From contig JBBJMP010000007.1 of NCBI GenBank assembly GCA_037718865.1, positions 1 through 64,000 on the forward strand: DNA of 64,000 nt, given 5' to 3'. The stretch is from JADCRZ01 sp037718865. GTDB taxonomy: Bacteria > Bacteroidota > Bacteroidia > Chitinophagales > Chitinophagaceae. A program made the translations under genes and the position numbers. Position 1 is the first letter of the stretch; each line of letters opens with the position of its first letter. The notes under the pieces are model-generated. The model did no database searches. It was given only the letters and a program-made list of their open reading frames with translations, and was not told the DNA's origin. Positions 1 through 10,700 of the stretch are shown here, one piece after another.

Positions 1-187
1 TCGGATACAAGGACTCATTGGCATTAAACTCCACCACCAACTGATGCTCCTCGGCCATGGTGAGCATGGGCAACAAGCCTACCTTTTCATCCGGCTGTTT
101 TACTATGGCAGAAAGCAGCTCCTGAAAATGACCCATCATCCGGGTTATGGTCTGCTCATGATACAGGTCTGTGCAGTACTCTACCGT
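1..187. repeat. Repeat copy D: C-domain end / A-domain start of module 12
   Basis: Bases 1-187 match 9226-9412 without difference; after three mismatches identity resumes to about 237. The match runs to the window edge, so the rest of a fourth Val A-domain copy probably lies to the left. Confidence 0.9.
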
Positions 188-3100
188 GGCCCGCAGGCCG
201 ACAGGAGTCTCAGTTAGCAAAAAAGTTATATCAAACTGGGCGGTTGTATGTTCATAATCCTCTTTGAACAGGCTTAGTTCTCCGAGGCGCAGCTCGGGAA
301 CCTCCGGAGTATTCAGCAACACAAAAAGCACCTGAAACAAGGGACTTCTGCCCAGGTCTCTTTCCTTTATTACGGCCACCACTTTCTCAAACGGTATGTC
401 CTGGTGCTCATAAGCCTCAAGGGTAGTTTGTTTTACCTGTTGCAATACTGCGGTGAAGAAATCATCACTATGCACTTCGCTTCGCAAGGCAAGCATATTC
501 ACAAAAAAACCAAGCAGTTCTTCCATTTCCTGCCCGGGTCGATTAGCAATGGACGTTCCCACACAGATATCCTGCTGACCGGTGTAACGGTATAACAGCA
601 CCTTAAAAGCGGCCAGTAAGGTCATGAACAGCGTCGCGTTCTCTTGCTGGCTTAACTTCCGCAGAAGTTGTGTTAGTTCTTTATTTATATTAAATGTGGC
701 AATAGCCCCCCTGGTACTCTGAATAACATCCCTGCTGTAATCTGTCTGTAACTGAAGTGGCGCTACTCCTTCGAGTTTTGTTTTCCAATAATCCAACTTT
801 CTTTCCAATACCTCACCCTGAAGGAACTTGCGTTGCCAGATCGCATAGTCTGCGTACTGAATCTTCAGCGGCCGTAGCTGTGCCGGACGATCCTCTTTAT
901 AAGCCTCATATAATTCTTTAACTTCTTTTACAAGTATAGATATAGACCAGCCATCGGAGGCAATATGATGCATCGTTACTACAAGCACATGATCCTGCTC
1001 CTGAACAACAATAAGATCAGCGCGAAGCATATAGTCCTTTGATAAATCAAAAGGCTTGCTGATTATTTGTCTGATATTTTTTTGCAGGCCTTCAGGATCT
1101 TCTTTATATACTGAACCATCAACAATAGATATTTGCCACCGGTTTAAATCTTTGATATTTTGAAAGGCCCGTCCTTCATATTCCCCAATCATAGTGCGAA
1201 GCACTTCATGACGGTTAACAATAGTTTGTAAAGCACCCTCCAGAGCTTCCCTGTTCAGTTTGCCCTTTAACCTTAGTACCGCCGGCACATGATACTGAAC
1301 GCTGCTGCCTGCTAACCGGTCGATAAACCATAAACGTTCCTGACTGAAAGATAGAGGAATACGTTCAGGGCGGGGTAATACATCAACAACCGGGAGCAAC
1401 AACTCTTTGCTTTGATTGCCGAGATGTGCTGCCAATTCAGCTATGGTGGGATGAGCAAACAAGGACTTGATAGCCAGTTCCATTTCCAGTTGCCTGCGAA
1501 TAGAAGATCCCAGGCGCATCACCAGAAGTGAATTTCCGCCGAGTTCGAAAAAATTATCGTGTATGCCTATACGTGGTATATGAAGCAACTCCTGCCAGAT
1601 TTGTGTTAATTTAACCTCCAGCTCATTTTGCGGGGCTGTATACTTATCACCTAACGGCTCATTGGCTGCTGGCTCAGGTAAAGATTTTTTATCTACCTTG
1701 CCGTTAGGTGTTAATGGGACGCTTTCGAGCTCCACCCACAACGAAGGCAACATATACTCCGGAAGCCTGCTTCTTGAATAAGACAGCATCGCTTCTTTGT
1801 TAAATACCCCATTTGGTACCACGTAACTAATCAATCGCCTGGTTCCTTCCTTATCTTCTTTTGCCATCACCACCGCCTGGCTCACCAGACCACTTTGCAT
1901 CAGCACACTTTCTATCTCTCCCGGTTCTATGCGGTAACCTCTGATCTTTACCTGGTCATCGATTCTTCCCAGGTACTCTATGTTACCATCAGCCAGCCAC
2001 CGACCCAGGTCCCCCGTCTTATACAACCTTGCCCCGGGTTCTTTGTTGAACGGGTCGGCTATAAACTTCTCCGCCGTTAATTCAGGTCTGTTCAAATAAC
2101 CCCTTCCTAAACCATCGCCCCCCAGGTAGAGCTCCCCCGCCACGCCAACAGGAACCAACCGTTGCCACTCATCCAGCACATAAACCCTGCGGTTACTCAA
2201 CGGACGGCCAATCGGTATCGGACCGCTTATCTGCAAACCGCTGATCTTACAGGTTAACGAAAAGGTCGTATTCTCCGTAGGACCATAGCCATTTATGATC
2301 TCTACATCTCCGTAAGTCTGACTTAGCTTCTTTATATGTTGTTCACTTAACTTCTCCCCTCCCACTAAAATAGTTCCTAACCCTTCAAAAACACTGATGT
2401 CCGTTTCAACCAACTGATTAAACCAGCTTGACGTAAACCACATCTTCGTTACTCCCCTGCTGTCTATCTCCTCTTTGAGCAGCTCACTATCCAGCAACTT
2501 GTTTTCGGTGCACAAAATCAATTGCCCCCCGTTTAATAACATTGACCAGTATTCGAACGTCGTCGCATCAAAAGATGGAGAACCCGTTGATAGTAAAATG
2601 TCCTCCTTACTCAAAGACACATAGTCTATACCCCTCACCAAGCTAACTACATTCCTATGCTCCACCATTACCCCTTTGGGTTTACCCGTTGAGCCGGATG
2701 TATACATGACATACGCTAAACTATCCGGCCCTGTCGCATTGACTGCCTTGTCCCTGGAAAAGGCTCTCAGCACATCACCCAGCCTGTCCATACACACCAC
2801 TTCCGCATTTTCCTTTTCAAATACACCCACGTAATCTGAGGTGGTCACAACAAGCTTACAACCAATATCTTTGAGCATGTAGCTGATCCTTTCTTCAGGA
2901 TAACCGGCATCTATGGGAACATACGCTCCTCCAGCTTTCAGAATGCCCAGTATCCCTATGATCATCTCCAACGAACGCTCTATACATATGGGAACAAGCG
3001 TTTCTTCCTTCACTCCCCGGCTTCGCAGGTAATGCGCTAACTGGTTGGAACGCTCATCCAATTGCAGATACGAGAGCCGCTCCCCCTCAAACACCACGGC

Positions 3101-4756
3101 TGTCCCAGCCGGTGTCTTTGATACCTGCTCCTCAAATAAATCTGTAATACCCCTGTGCTTCGGATACAAGGACTCATTGGCATTAAACTCCACCACCAAC
3201 TGATGCTCCTCGGCGGGAGTCAACAATTTTATGTTGCTCACCCTGCCATCTACATTCTCTATTATCTGAAGCAATACATGCTCAAAATGTTCGCTTATTT
3301 TCTTTACTTGTACTTCCGCTAATAAATTTGCATTATAGCTAAACCTGATAATTATTTGTTCTGCATGGTTGATTAAAATTGTTAAAGGATAATTTGTTTG
3401 GTCACGGATCTGCACATTTTCTATCTGCAAACTCCATTTCCGTGATGACAACACCTTACTAAGAGGATAATTTTCAAATACCAATATAGTGTCGAAGAGA
3501 TCCCCCTGAACGCCTATCCACCCCTGGACTTCATGCAAGGGGGTATGCTGGAATTGACGTGATGCGACCTGCTCATTCTGTATGCCATGCAACCACGTTA
3601 CAATGACATCATGTTCCTTCATTCCGGAATGCAGCGGCAGTGTGTTAATATACATCCCCACCCGCTGCTCTATTACTGGCAGGTCATCCGGGCGACCTGA
3701 TACAATCACACCATACACGATATCACTACTGCCGGTATAATGATGTAAAAGAAAGGACCATACTCCCTGCATCAGCGTATTAACAGTAATGCGATGACGC
3801 TGTACATACGATTCTATTTTTTGGGTTGTACGGGTATCTACCGGCAAGAATACGGACTGATAGGTTCCAATCCCTTTGGTGCGTTCTTTAGTTATTTCTA
3901 TAAAGGGAAGCAATGTGGCTTGGTTTACCCCCTTCAGATAATTTAGCCAGTATGACTTTTCCTGCTCTTTATCAATAAGTTCAATATAACGGATATACTC
4001 TTCGTACCGGTCCTCTACCCCTTCACTTACTGTTTTACCGTGTGTCAGCGAATCGTGTGTATTTAAAAATTCCTCCATCAATATCTGAAGCGACCACCCG
4101 TCGAAAAGAATATGATGCGATGTCCATATCATCCGGTAGCGATCTTCAGTTAAGCGGAGTAATCCCAGTCGCATAAGCGGCGCAACTTTAAAGTCAAACC
4201 CCTTTTGGATGTCTGCTTCTTCATAACTTTTTATCGCCGCCGCCTGTTCCTTGTCACCCATATTCTGCAAGTCGAGCAACTCTACAGGTAGTTCCACCTC
4301 CCGGTATACACATTGCACAGGCATGTTGAACTGATCGTGAAAAAACGCACTTCGAAGAATACTATGTCGTCTTAACAAATGCTTCCAGCTCTGGCTGAAA
4401 ATGGCCAGATCGGGCCCGATCAAATCACAAACAAACTGCTCTGAATATCCTGCAGACCCTCCATCATAGAGCCCATGAAACAACATACCCTCCTGCAAAC
4501 CGCTTAACTGGTATATGGAAGATATATTTGATGATTTATTTTCAAAAGATACTTTCTCAGAAAATAAAGACAGATATTCTATTAATTCATTTTTGTGTTC
4601 CTTTATATAATCGATAATATATTGATTTGATTTTATAGCCTGGATCTGGTCCTTTGCCACCTTCCTTTTATCTCCTTTCAGAATAAGTTTCTCCTTCTCT
4701 ATGGCTAGGGAAAAATTTGACTTTTTAAGGGTTGCTATAAATTCCTTTATTTCCAT
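1..4756 (-). CDS. Non-ribosomal peptide synthetase, modules 11-12 (partial, runs off left edge)
   Basis: The gene starts at an ATG at 4756, 15 bp after the previous NRPS gene, and stays open to base 1. Order of domains seen: a TubC_N-like docking segment (residues 1-65); a C domain with HHILFDG (H213/H214) that resembles the C domain following the other E domain in this locus, so probably D-accepting; an A domain with code DAFWLGGTFK, which I match to valine; a T domain with phosphopantetheine Ser1076 in GGNSL (Asn where His or Asp is usual); a second C domain with HHIASDG; and the start of another A domain whose bases 1-187 match the valine module of the preceding gene. The role is two peptide-chain extensions after the N-methyl-D-valine module. 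No terminal thioesterase is visible, so chain release must be encoded beyond the window, unless the separate TE protein at 49.2-52.7 kb serves. Domain calls are firm; substrate calls are inference from remembered codes. Confidence 0.93.
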   Translation of the reverse strand, partial: MEIKEFIATLKKSNFSLAIEKEKLILKGDKRKVAKDQIQAIKSNQYIIDYIKEHKNELIEYLSLFSEKVSFENKSSNISSIYQLSGLQEGMLFHGLYDGGSAGYSEQFVCDLIGPDLAIFSQSWKHLLRRHSILRSAFFHDQFNMPVQCVYREVELPVELLDLQNMGDKEQAAAIKSYEEADIQKGFDFKVAPLMRLGLLRLTEDRYRMIWTSHHILFDGWSLQILMEEFLNTHDSLTHGKTVSEGVEDRYEEYIRYIELIDKEQEKSYWLNYLKGVNQATLLPFIEITKERTKGIGTYQSVFLPVDTRTTQKIESYVQRHRITVNTLMQGVWSFLLHHYTGSSDIVYGVIVSGRPDDLPVIEQRVGMYINTLPLHSGMKEHDVIVTWLHGIQNEQVASRQFQHTPLHEVQGWIGVQGDLFDTILVFENYPLSKVLSSRKWSLQIENVQIRDQTNYPLTILINHAEQIIIRFSYNANLLAEVQVKKISEHFEHVLLQIIENVDGRVSNIKLLTPAEEHQLVVEFNANESLYPKHRGITDLFEEQVSKTPAGTAVVFEGERLSYLQLDERSNQLAHYLRSRGVKEETLVPICIERSLEMIIGILGILKAGGAYVPIDAGYPEERISYMLKDIGCKLVVTTSDYVGVFEKENAEVVCMDRLGDVLRAFSRDKAVNATGPDSLAYVMYTSGSTGKPKGVMVEHRNVVSLVRGIDYVSLSKEDILLSTGSPSFDATTFEYWSMLLNGGQLILCTENKLLDSELLKEEIDSRGVTKMWFTSSWFNQLVETDISVFEGLGTILVGGEKLSEQHIKKLSQTYGDVEIINGYGPTENTTFSLTCKISGLQISGPIPIGRPLSNRRVYVLDEWQRLVPVGVAGELYLGGDGLGRGYLNRPELTAEKFIADPFNKEPGARLYKTGDLGRWLADGNIEYLGRIDDQVKIRGYRIEPGEIESVLMQSGLVSQAVVMAKEDKEGTRRLISYVVPNGVFNKEAMLSYSRSRLPEYMLPSLWVELESVPLTPNGKVDKKSLPEPAANEPLGDKYTAPQNELEVKLTQIWQELLHIPRIGIHDNFFELGGNSLLVMRLGSSIRRQLEMELAIKSLFAHPTIAELAAHLGNQSKELLLPVVDVLPRPERIPLSFSQERLWFIDRLAGSSVQYHVPAVLRLKGKLNREALEGALQTIVNRHEVLRTMIGEYEGRAFQNIKDLNRWQISIVDGSVYKEDPEGLQKNIRQIISKPFDLSKDYMLRADLIVVQEQDHVLVVTMHHIASDGWSISILVKEVKELYEAYKEDRPAQLRPLKIQYADYAIWQRKFLQGEVLERKLDYWKTKLEGVAPLQLQTDYSRDVIQSTRGAIATFNINKELTQLLRKLSQQENATLFMTLLAAFKVLLYRYTGQQDICVGTSIANRPGQEMEELLGFFVNMLALRSEVHSDDFFTAVLQQVKQTTLEAYEHQDIPFEKVVAVIKERDLGRSPLFQVLFVLLNTPEVPELRLGELSLFKEDYEHTTAQFDITFLLTETPVGLRATVEYCTDLYHEQTITRMMGHFQELLSAIVKQPDEKVGLLPMLTMAEEHQLVVEFNANESLYP
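1851..3214. repeat. Repeat copy A: Val A-domain cassette in module 11
   Basis: This 1364-bp block matches 29887-31250 at constant offset (28036), with no indel and no mismatch seen in the stretches I compared, and 8034-9280 at offset 6066. It covers the A domain from A1 to just past A8. The flanks diverge sharply at 3215. Confidence 0.93.
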
Positions 4757-4771
4757 AAAAGCACGTTTGTT

Positions 4772-7700
4772 TTAGAAACTCATAATATTATCGATGTTAT
4801 CTTCTTCCCGCTCTAAAAAACGATCAAGTTCCTGATAGGTAACCCGTGCACTGAGCCCATAATCGGATGGTGTATATACTACCCCGGATCTTTGCTGCTC
4901 TATGCAATGAGCGATCAATGACTCAAGGTTATATAGATAATCTGACTCCAGCCTATTTACCGTTTCTTCCAGGTAATGTAAACTGCTATAACTCCAGCTG
5001 AGCACCAACTGCCCTCCCTGTATAAACCCATTAACCGAAATTTTTTCACTCACTGCATGATTTCCGCTTGTATTGGCCCCTGTTGACTCTCCGGTTCCTT
5101 TGAGCCATTTACCCTCTCTGATCACATTGTCTAGTTGTCCCAAGTAATTAAATACTATTTCCCAACTTTGTTTACCCTGTAAGGATCCTTCTTTATTAAT
5201 ATATTTTAGTACGCCATAACCCAGCCCCTTGTCGGGAACCCGCCGCAACTGCTCCTTCACTGATTTGATCAAATCACCTTCTCCCTGGCCTGCTCCCACA
5301 TTCAGCAAAAGAGGATAAAGACTTGTGAACCATCCCACAGTCCGGCTGGTGTCTGTTCCTTCTTCAATTGCTTCCCTGCCATGGCCTTCAAGGCCAATGA
5401 TTATGTTATCCCTTCCGCTCCATTCACATAGCGTCCGGGCCAGTGCACCAAGCAATATATCATTGATCTCGGTATGATAAGCCCGGGGCACTTCCTGTAA
5501 TAACTGCTGGGTATGCCCGGTTCCAAGGCGAACCATATGGTGTCTTGTATCACTTACCTTTATCACGCCCTGGTAATTATTATCTACAGGCAAGCTATAA
5601 TAGTTTTTTACCGACTGCTGCCAGTAATCTATTTGAGACAATAAGGTTTTGCTATGTCCATACTTTTCCAGGGCGTCATACCACTGCCTGACTGAACTGC
5701 TTTTGAGGCCCAGGTCCGCTTTTTGTCCTTTGCCTGATGCATCTAATAAGATCTCCAGATCCTCAAGCAGTATCCTCCATGAAACCCCGTCTATCGCCAG
5801 ATGATGGATCACAATCAGCAGCCGGTTAGCAGGTTCTGCCTCCGGAGTTTGTATCCACACCACACGAATAAGTTCCCCTTTTTCAATATCCAAACCGCGC
5901 TGGTGAAGACCGGCATGTTCAGTGATCAGATGGCGTAACGAATCTTCTGATGCGGACCGCAAATCCACTGCAATCACTCCTCCTTTATAACTTCCATACA
6001 CCTGCTGCCAGCTACCTTCACTTTTGAAATACTTAAAGCGCAGGGCATCGTGATGCACGGTTAACTGCTCGAAAGCGCGGCTTAAAGCCTGTTCTGATAC
6101 AGCCTTGTCAAGACCCAATAATATGCTCTGGTTAAAATGAGACACATCTGCCGATTCCTTTTCAAAGTACCATTGTTGTATCGGCAGTAATCTACAAACA
6201 CCCGTTAACCGACCCTGTTCGCCTAAAATATCGCTCTTGGCTTTTTTATGTTCTGAAATTGCAATGGACAAATCAGCAACGGTCTGGTTGATAAATAAAT
6301 CCTTTGGTTTTAATGAATACCCAAGGCGTTTAACGCGACTTACTACCTGTATGGTTATGATAGAATCGCCTCCAAGTTCAAAAAAGTTATCATGTATGCC
6401 CACCGCTTCAAGTCCCAATAACTCCTGCCATATAGTAGCCAGCTGCTGTTCTATTAATGTTACCGGCGCCTGATAATTCAAGCTGATGCTTTGATGCATT
6501 TCGCCGCATTTTTTTAAAAAGTTGCGATCTACTTTGCCATTACTTGTTAATGGCAGGTATGGAACAGCAATCAATTCAGCTGGTATCATGTAATCCGGCA
6601 ACTGTTCCTTCAATGACTCATATATATCTTTCTTCAGTATTGTATATATATCTCTAAGCAGGGGAACATTAGCTGTTATGCTTTTCGCAAGGTCATCACC
6701 TTCATTATATGGTTGTTTCACAAAACAGTTGTAAGAACCTAGGTGCAAAAACAGATTTATCTTCAGGGGATCTTCATTCAACAAAAGCCGGTATTGGTAT
6801 GATTTGGATTTTGCAACAGATATAATCTCATTAATTATTGTGCCTTCTTCATATTCTTTTGCTATATAATCAGAAAGACCACGAACTGTGCTTATTGATT
6901 TATCTTTTAAACCTTTCTCCAAAAGTATTTCTTTGCTGAACCGGGGATTGGGAATATCTTTTATAGCAATAGACGTACACCCGTTATTGAGTTGCTCAAT
7001 AATAATGTCTTTAGCTGTTATGTCGTCCCAGGAGCGCCAGTCAGGCTGCATTAACTCATTATTAATGCCTACATAAATAGTTACTGTATAACGGTATAAC
7101 GTCAGCTCGTTAATATATTCTGCCTGTTTCCACTGTATGTCAATATGAGTAATCTCCGGAAACAGCGAGCGCAGATGGTAGAAATACTCCGGAGAAACAC
7201 ATAATTCTTCTTCTCTTGACACCTCCTGCTCAACACTCCAAATAAAATCTCCTATACTTAAGTCTTCTTTTGACTTTTTCAGACTTAACCGGCTCCTGAA
7301 TAATTTTAATAAGCGGTTATCACGGATATCACCTATTACTATCCGGCCATATCCTTTTAACACGGAAATGCTTTTAGCCAGCACATCTGTTAAATACTTT
7401 TCCCCCGGAAAATATTGAACAATCGAATTCAGAATAATCATATCTACTTCCTGACCCGCTTCCAATTTTATCTCATGTGCCAGGCCTACTTTTAAGTCTG
7501 TCGGTGGATATTTTTTCTCACCTTTACTAATCTGACTGATAATCTGATTAACGGACACCTGCGAAAAATCTATGCCTGTATATTTCTGTATGTGCCCTGC
7601 CAGCCTGTAGTATATTAACCCCGTTCCACAACCAATTTCGAGTACCCGGTCAGGTTCCTGTGATAAAATGACGTTCATTATATCGTCCAACCATTCCCGC

Positions 7701-10700
7701 ATCTGCTCAGCAGGAATTTCCTTGCCCGTAAAACTATCGTTCCAGCCAACAATATTAAATTCATGGTCTATGTCTGAAATCTCCTCTGCCTTACTGTATT
7801 CGGTTTCATATAATTCTCTCCAGTTCTCTACCCTTTTCTGATATAGATCCAATTCCTGCAATTTCACCGCCTCCACGGACGGGGTATAATAAGCTATCAA
7901 TTTGTTAGTCACTGCCTGATCCTGATTAACAACTACACAAGCGGATGACACCTCCTCCAGATTATTCAGCACACTTTCTATCTCTCCCGGTTCTATCCGG
8001 TAACCTCTGATCTTTACCTGGTCATCGATTCTCCCCAGGTACTCTATGTTACCATCAGCCAGCCACCGACCCAGGTCCCCCGTCTTATACAACCTTGCCC
8101 CGGGTTCTTTGTTGAACGGGTCGGCTATAAACTTCTCCGCCGTTAATTCAGGTCTGTTCAAATAACCCCTTCCTAAACCATCGCCCCCCAGGTAGAGCTC
8201 CCCCGCCACGCCAACAGGAACCAACCGTTGCCACTCATCCAGCACATAAACCCTGCGGTTACTCAACGGACGGCCAATCGGTATCGGACCGCTTATCTGC
8301 AAACCGCTGATCTTACAGGTTAACGAAAAGGTCGTATTCTCCGTAGGACCATAGCCATTTATGATCTCTACATCTCCGTAAGTCTGACTTAGCTTCTTTA
8401 TATGTTGTTCACTTAACTTCTCCCCTCCCACTAAAATAGTTCCTAACCCTTCAAAAACACTGATGTCCGTTTCAACCAACTGATTAAACCAGCTTGACGT
8501 AAACCACATCTTCGTTACTCCCCTGCTGTCTATCTCCTCTTTGAGCAGCTCACTATCCAGCAACTTGTTTTCGGTGCACAAAATCAATTGCCCCCCGTTT
8601 AATAACATTGACCAGTATTCGAACGTCGTCGCATCAAAAGATGGAGAACCCGTTGATAGTAAAATGTCCTCCTTACTCAAAGACACATAGTCTATACCCC
8701 TCACCAAGCTAACTACATTCCTATGCTCCACCATTACCCCTTTGGGTTTACCCGTTGAGCCGGATGTATACATGACATACGCTAAACTATCCGGCCCTGT
8801 CGCATTGACTGCCTTGTCCCTGGAAAAGGCTCTCAGCACATCACCCAGCCTGTCCATACACACCACTTCCGCATTTTCCTTTTCAAATACACCCACGTAA
8901 TCTGAGGTGGTCACAACAAGCTTACAACCAATATCTTTGAGCATGTAGCTGATCCTTTCTTCAGGATAACCGGCATCTATGGGAACATACGCTCCTCCAG
9001 CTTTCAGAATGCCCAGTATCCCTATGATCATCTCCAACGAACGCTCTATACATATGGGAACAAGCGTTTCTTCCTTCACTCCCCGGCTTCGCAGGTAATG
9101 CGCTAACTGGTTGGAACGCTCATCCAATTGCAGATACGAGAGCCGCTCCCCCTCAAACACCACGGCTGTCCCAGCCGGTGTCTTTGATACCTGCTCCTCA
9201 AATAAATCTGTAATACCCCTGTGCTTCGGATACAAGGACTCATTGGCATTAAACTCCACCACCAACTGATGCTCCTCGGCCATGGTGAGCATGGGCAACA
9301 AGCCTACCTTTTCATCCGGCTGTTTTACTATGGCAGAAAGCAGCTCCTGAAAATGACCCATCATCCGGGTTATGGTCTGCTCATGATACAGGTCTGTGCA
9401 GTACTCTACCGTAGCCCGCAAGCCAACAGGAGTCTCAGTTAGCAAAAAAGTTATATCAAACTTAGCTGCTGTATGTTGAAAACTCTCATTCAATAACGTT
9501 AGTTTCCCCAGTTGCACCTGTGGAACCTCAGGTGTATTCTGCAACACAAACATCACCTGGAACAGGGGATTTCTACTCATGTCCCGTTCCTTCACTACTG
9601 CATCCACGACAGTTTCAAACGGCACCTCCTGGTGTTCATAAGCCTCAAGGGTAGTTGCTTTCACCTGCTGCAACAGTTCTAGAAAGGATACATTCCCACT
9701 CACATCACTGCGAAGAGCAAGCGAATTGACAAAAAAGCCAATTAAACCTTCCAACTCCTGATGTTGCCGGCCTGCAATGGCACTGCCCACACATATATCC
9801 TGCTGACCGGTGTAACGGTGTAACAGCACCTTAAAAGCCGCCAGTAAGGTCATAAACAGGGTGGTGCCATACTGTTGGCTCAACACCTGTAATTGCCCTG
9901 ATAACTCTTTATTTATCCTGAAGCTGGTGACAGCTCCGCGGGTACTCCAAACAGCAGGTCTGGAATAATCGGCAGGTAGTTGCAGATCCGCTACATCTTG
10001 CAGCTTTTGCTTCCAGTATCCTAATTTTTTATCCATTACCTCTCCCTGCAAATACTTTCTTTGCCAAATGGCATAATCCGCATACTGTAACGGGAGTGGG
10101 AGTAACTGCGATGGGCGACCTTCCACATATGATCCATATAATTCTATTAACTCTTTTACAATGATAGAAAAAGACCACCCATCCGATGCAATGTGGTGCA
10201 CCGTTACTGCCAGCACATGCGCTCCATCATGCAGACTTATCAAAGAAGCCCGAAGCATGTAATCTTTAGTCAGGTCAAACGGGGTATTGATTAATTGTTG
10301 TATGAACTGTTGTCCTCCCTCATGATCTTCCGTATATCCCGGATTATCGATAATATCCAGCTTCCATGCGTTTTGATCAAGTACATATTGATAGCCATGA
10401 CCTTCGGCTTCCCGGATTACTGTTCTGAGCACTTCATGACGCCCGACGATTGTTTGCAATGCGTATGACAAAGCCTCCTTGTTCAGGAGTCCATTAAAGC
10501 GTAATACTGAGGATACATGATACTGCACACTGCCCTCTAACCGGTGAATAAACCACAACCGCTCCTGACTAAACGATAAAGGGATTTGCTGAATTGAATC
10601 TCTGTCAACATGATGTAATTCGTTCTCGAATTCTTCAAATTTTTTGGACTTCCATTCGTTATTGGACAAAAAATCAGTAATTAGTTTCTTATTATCCTTT

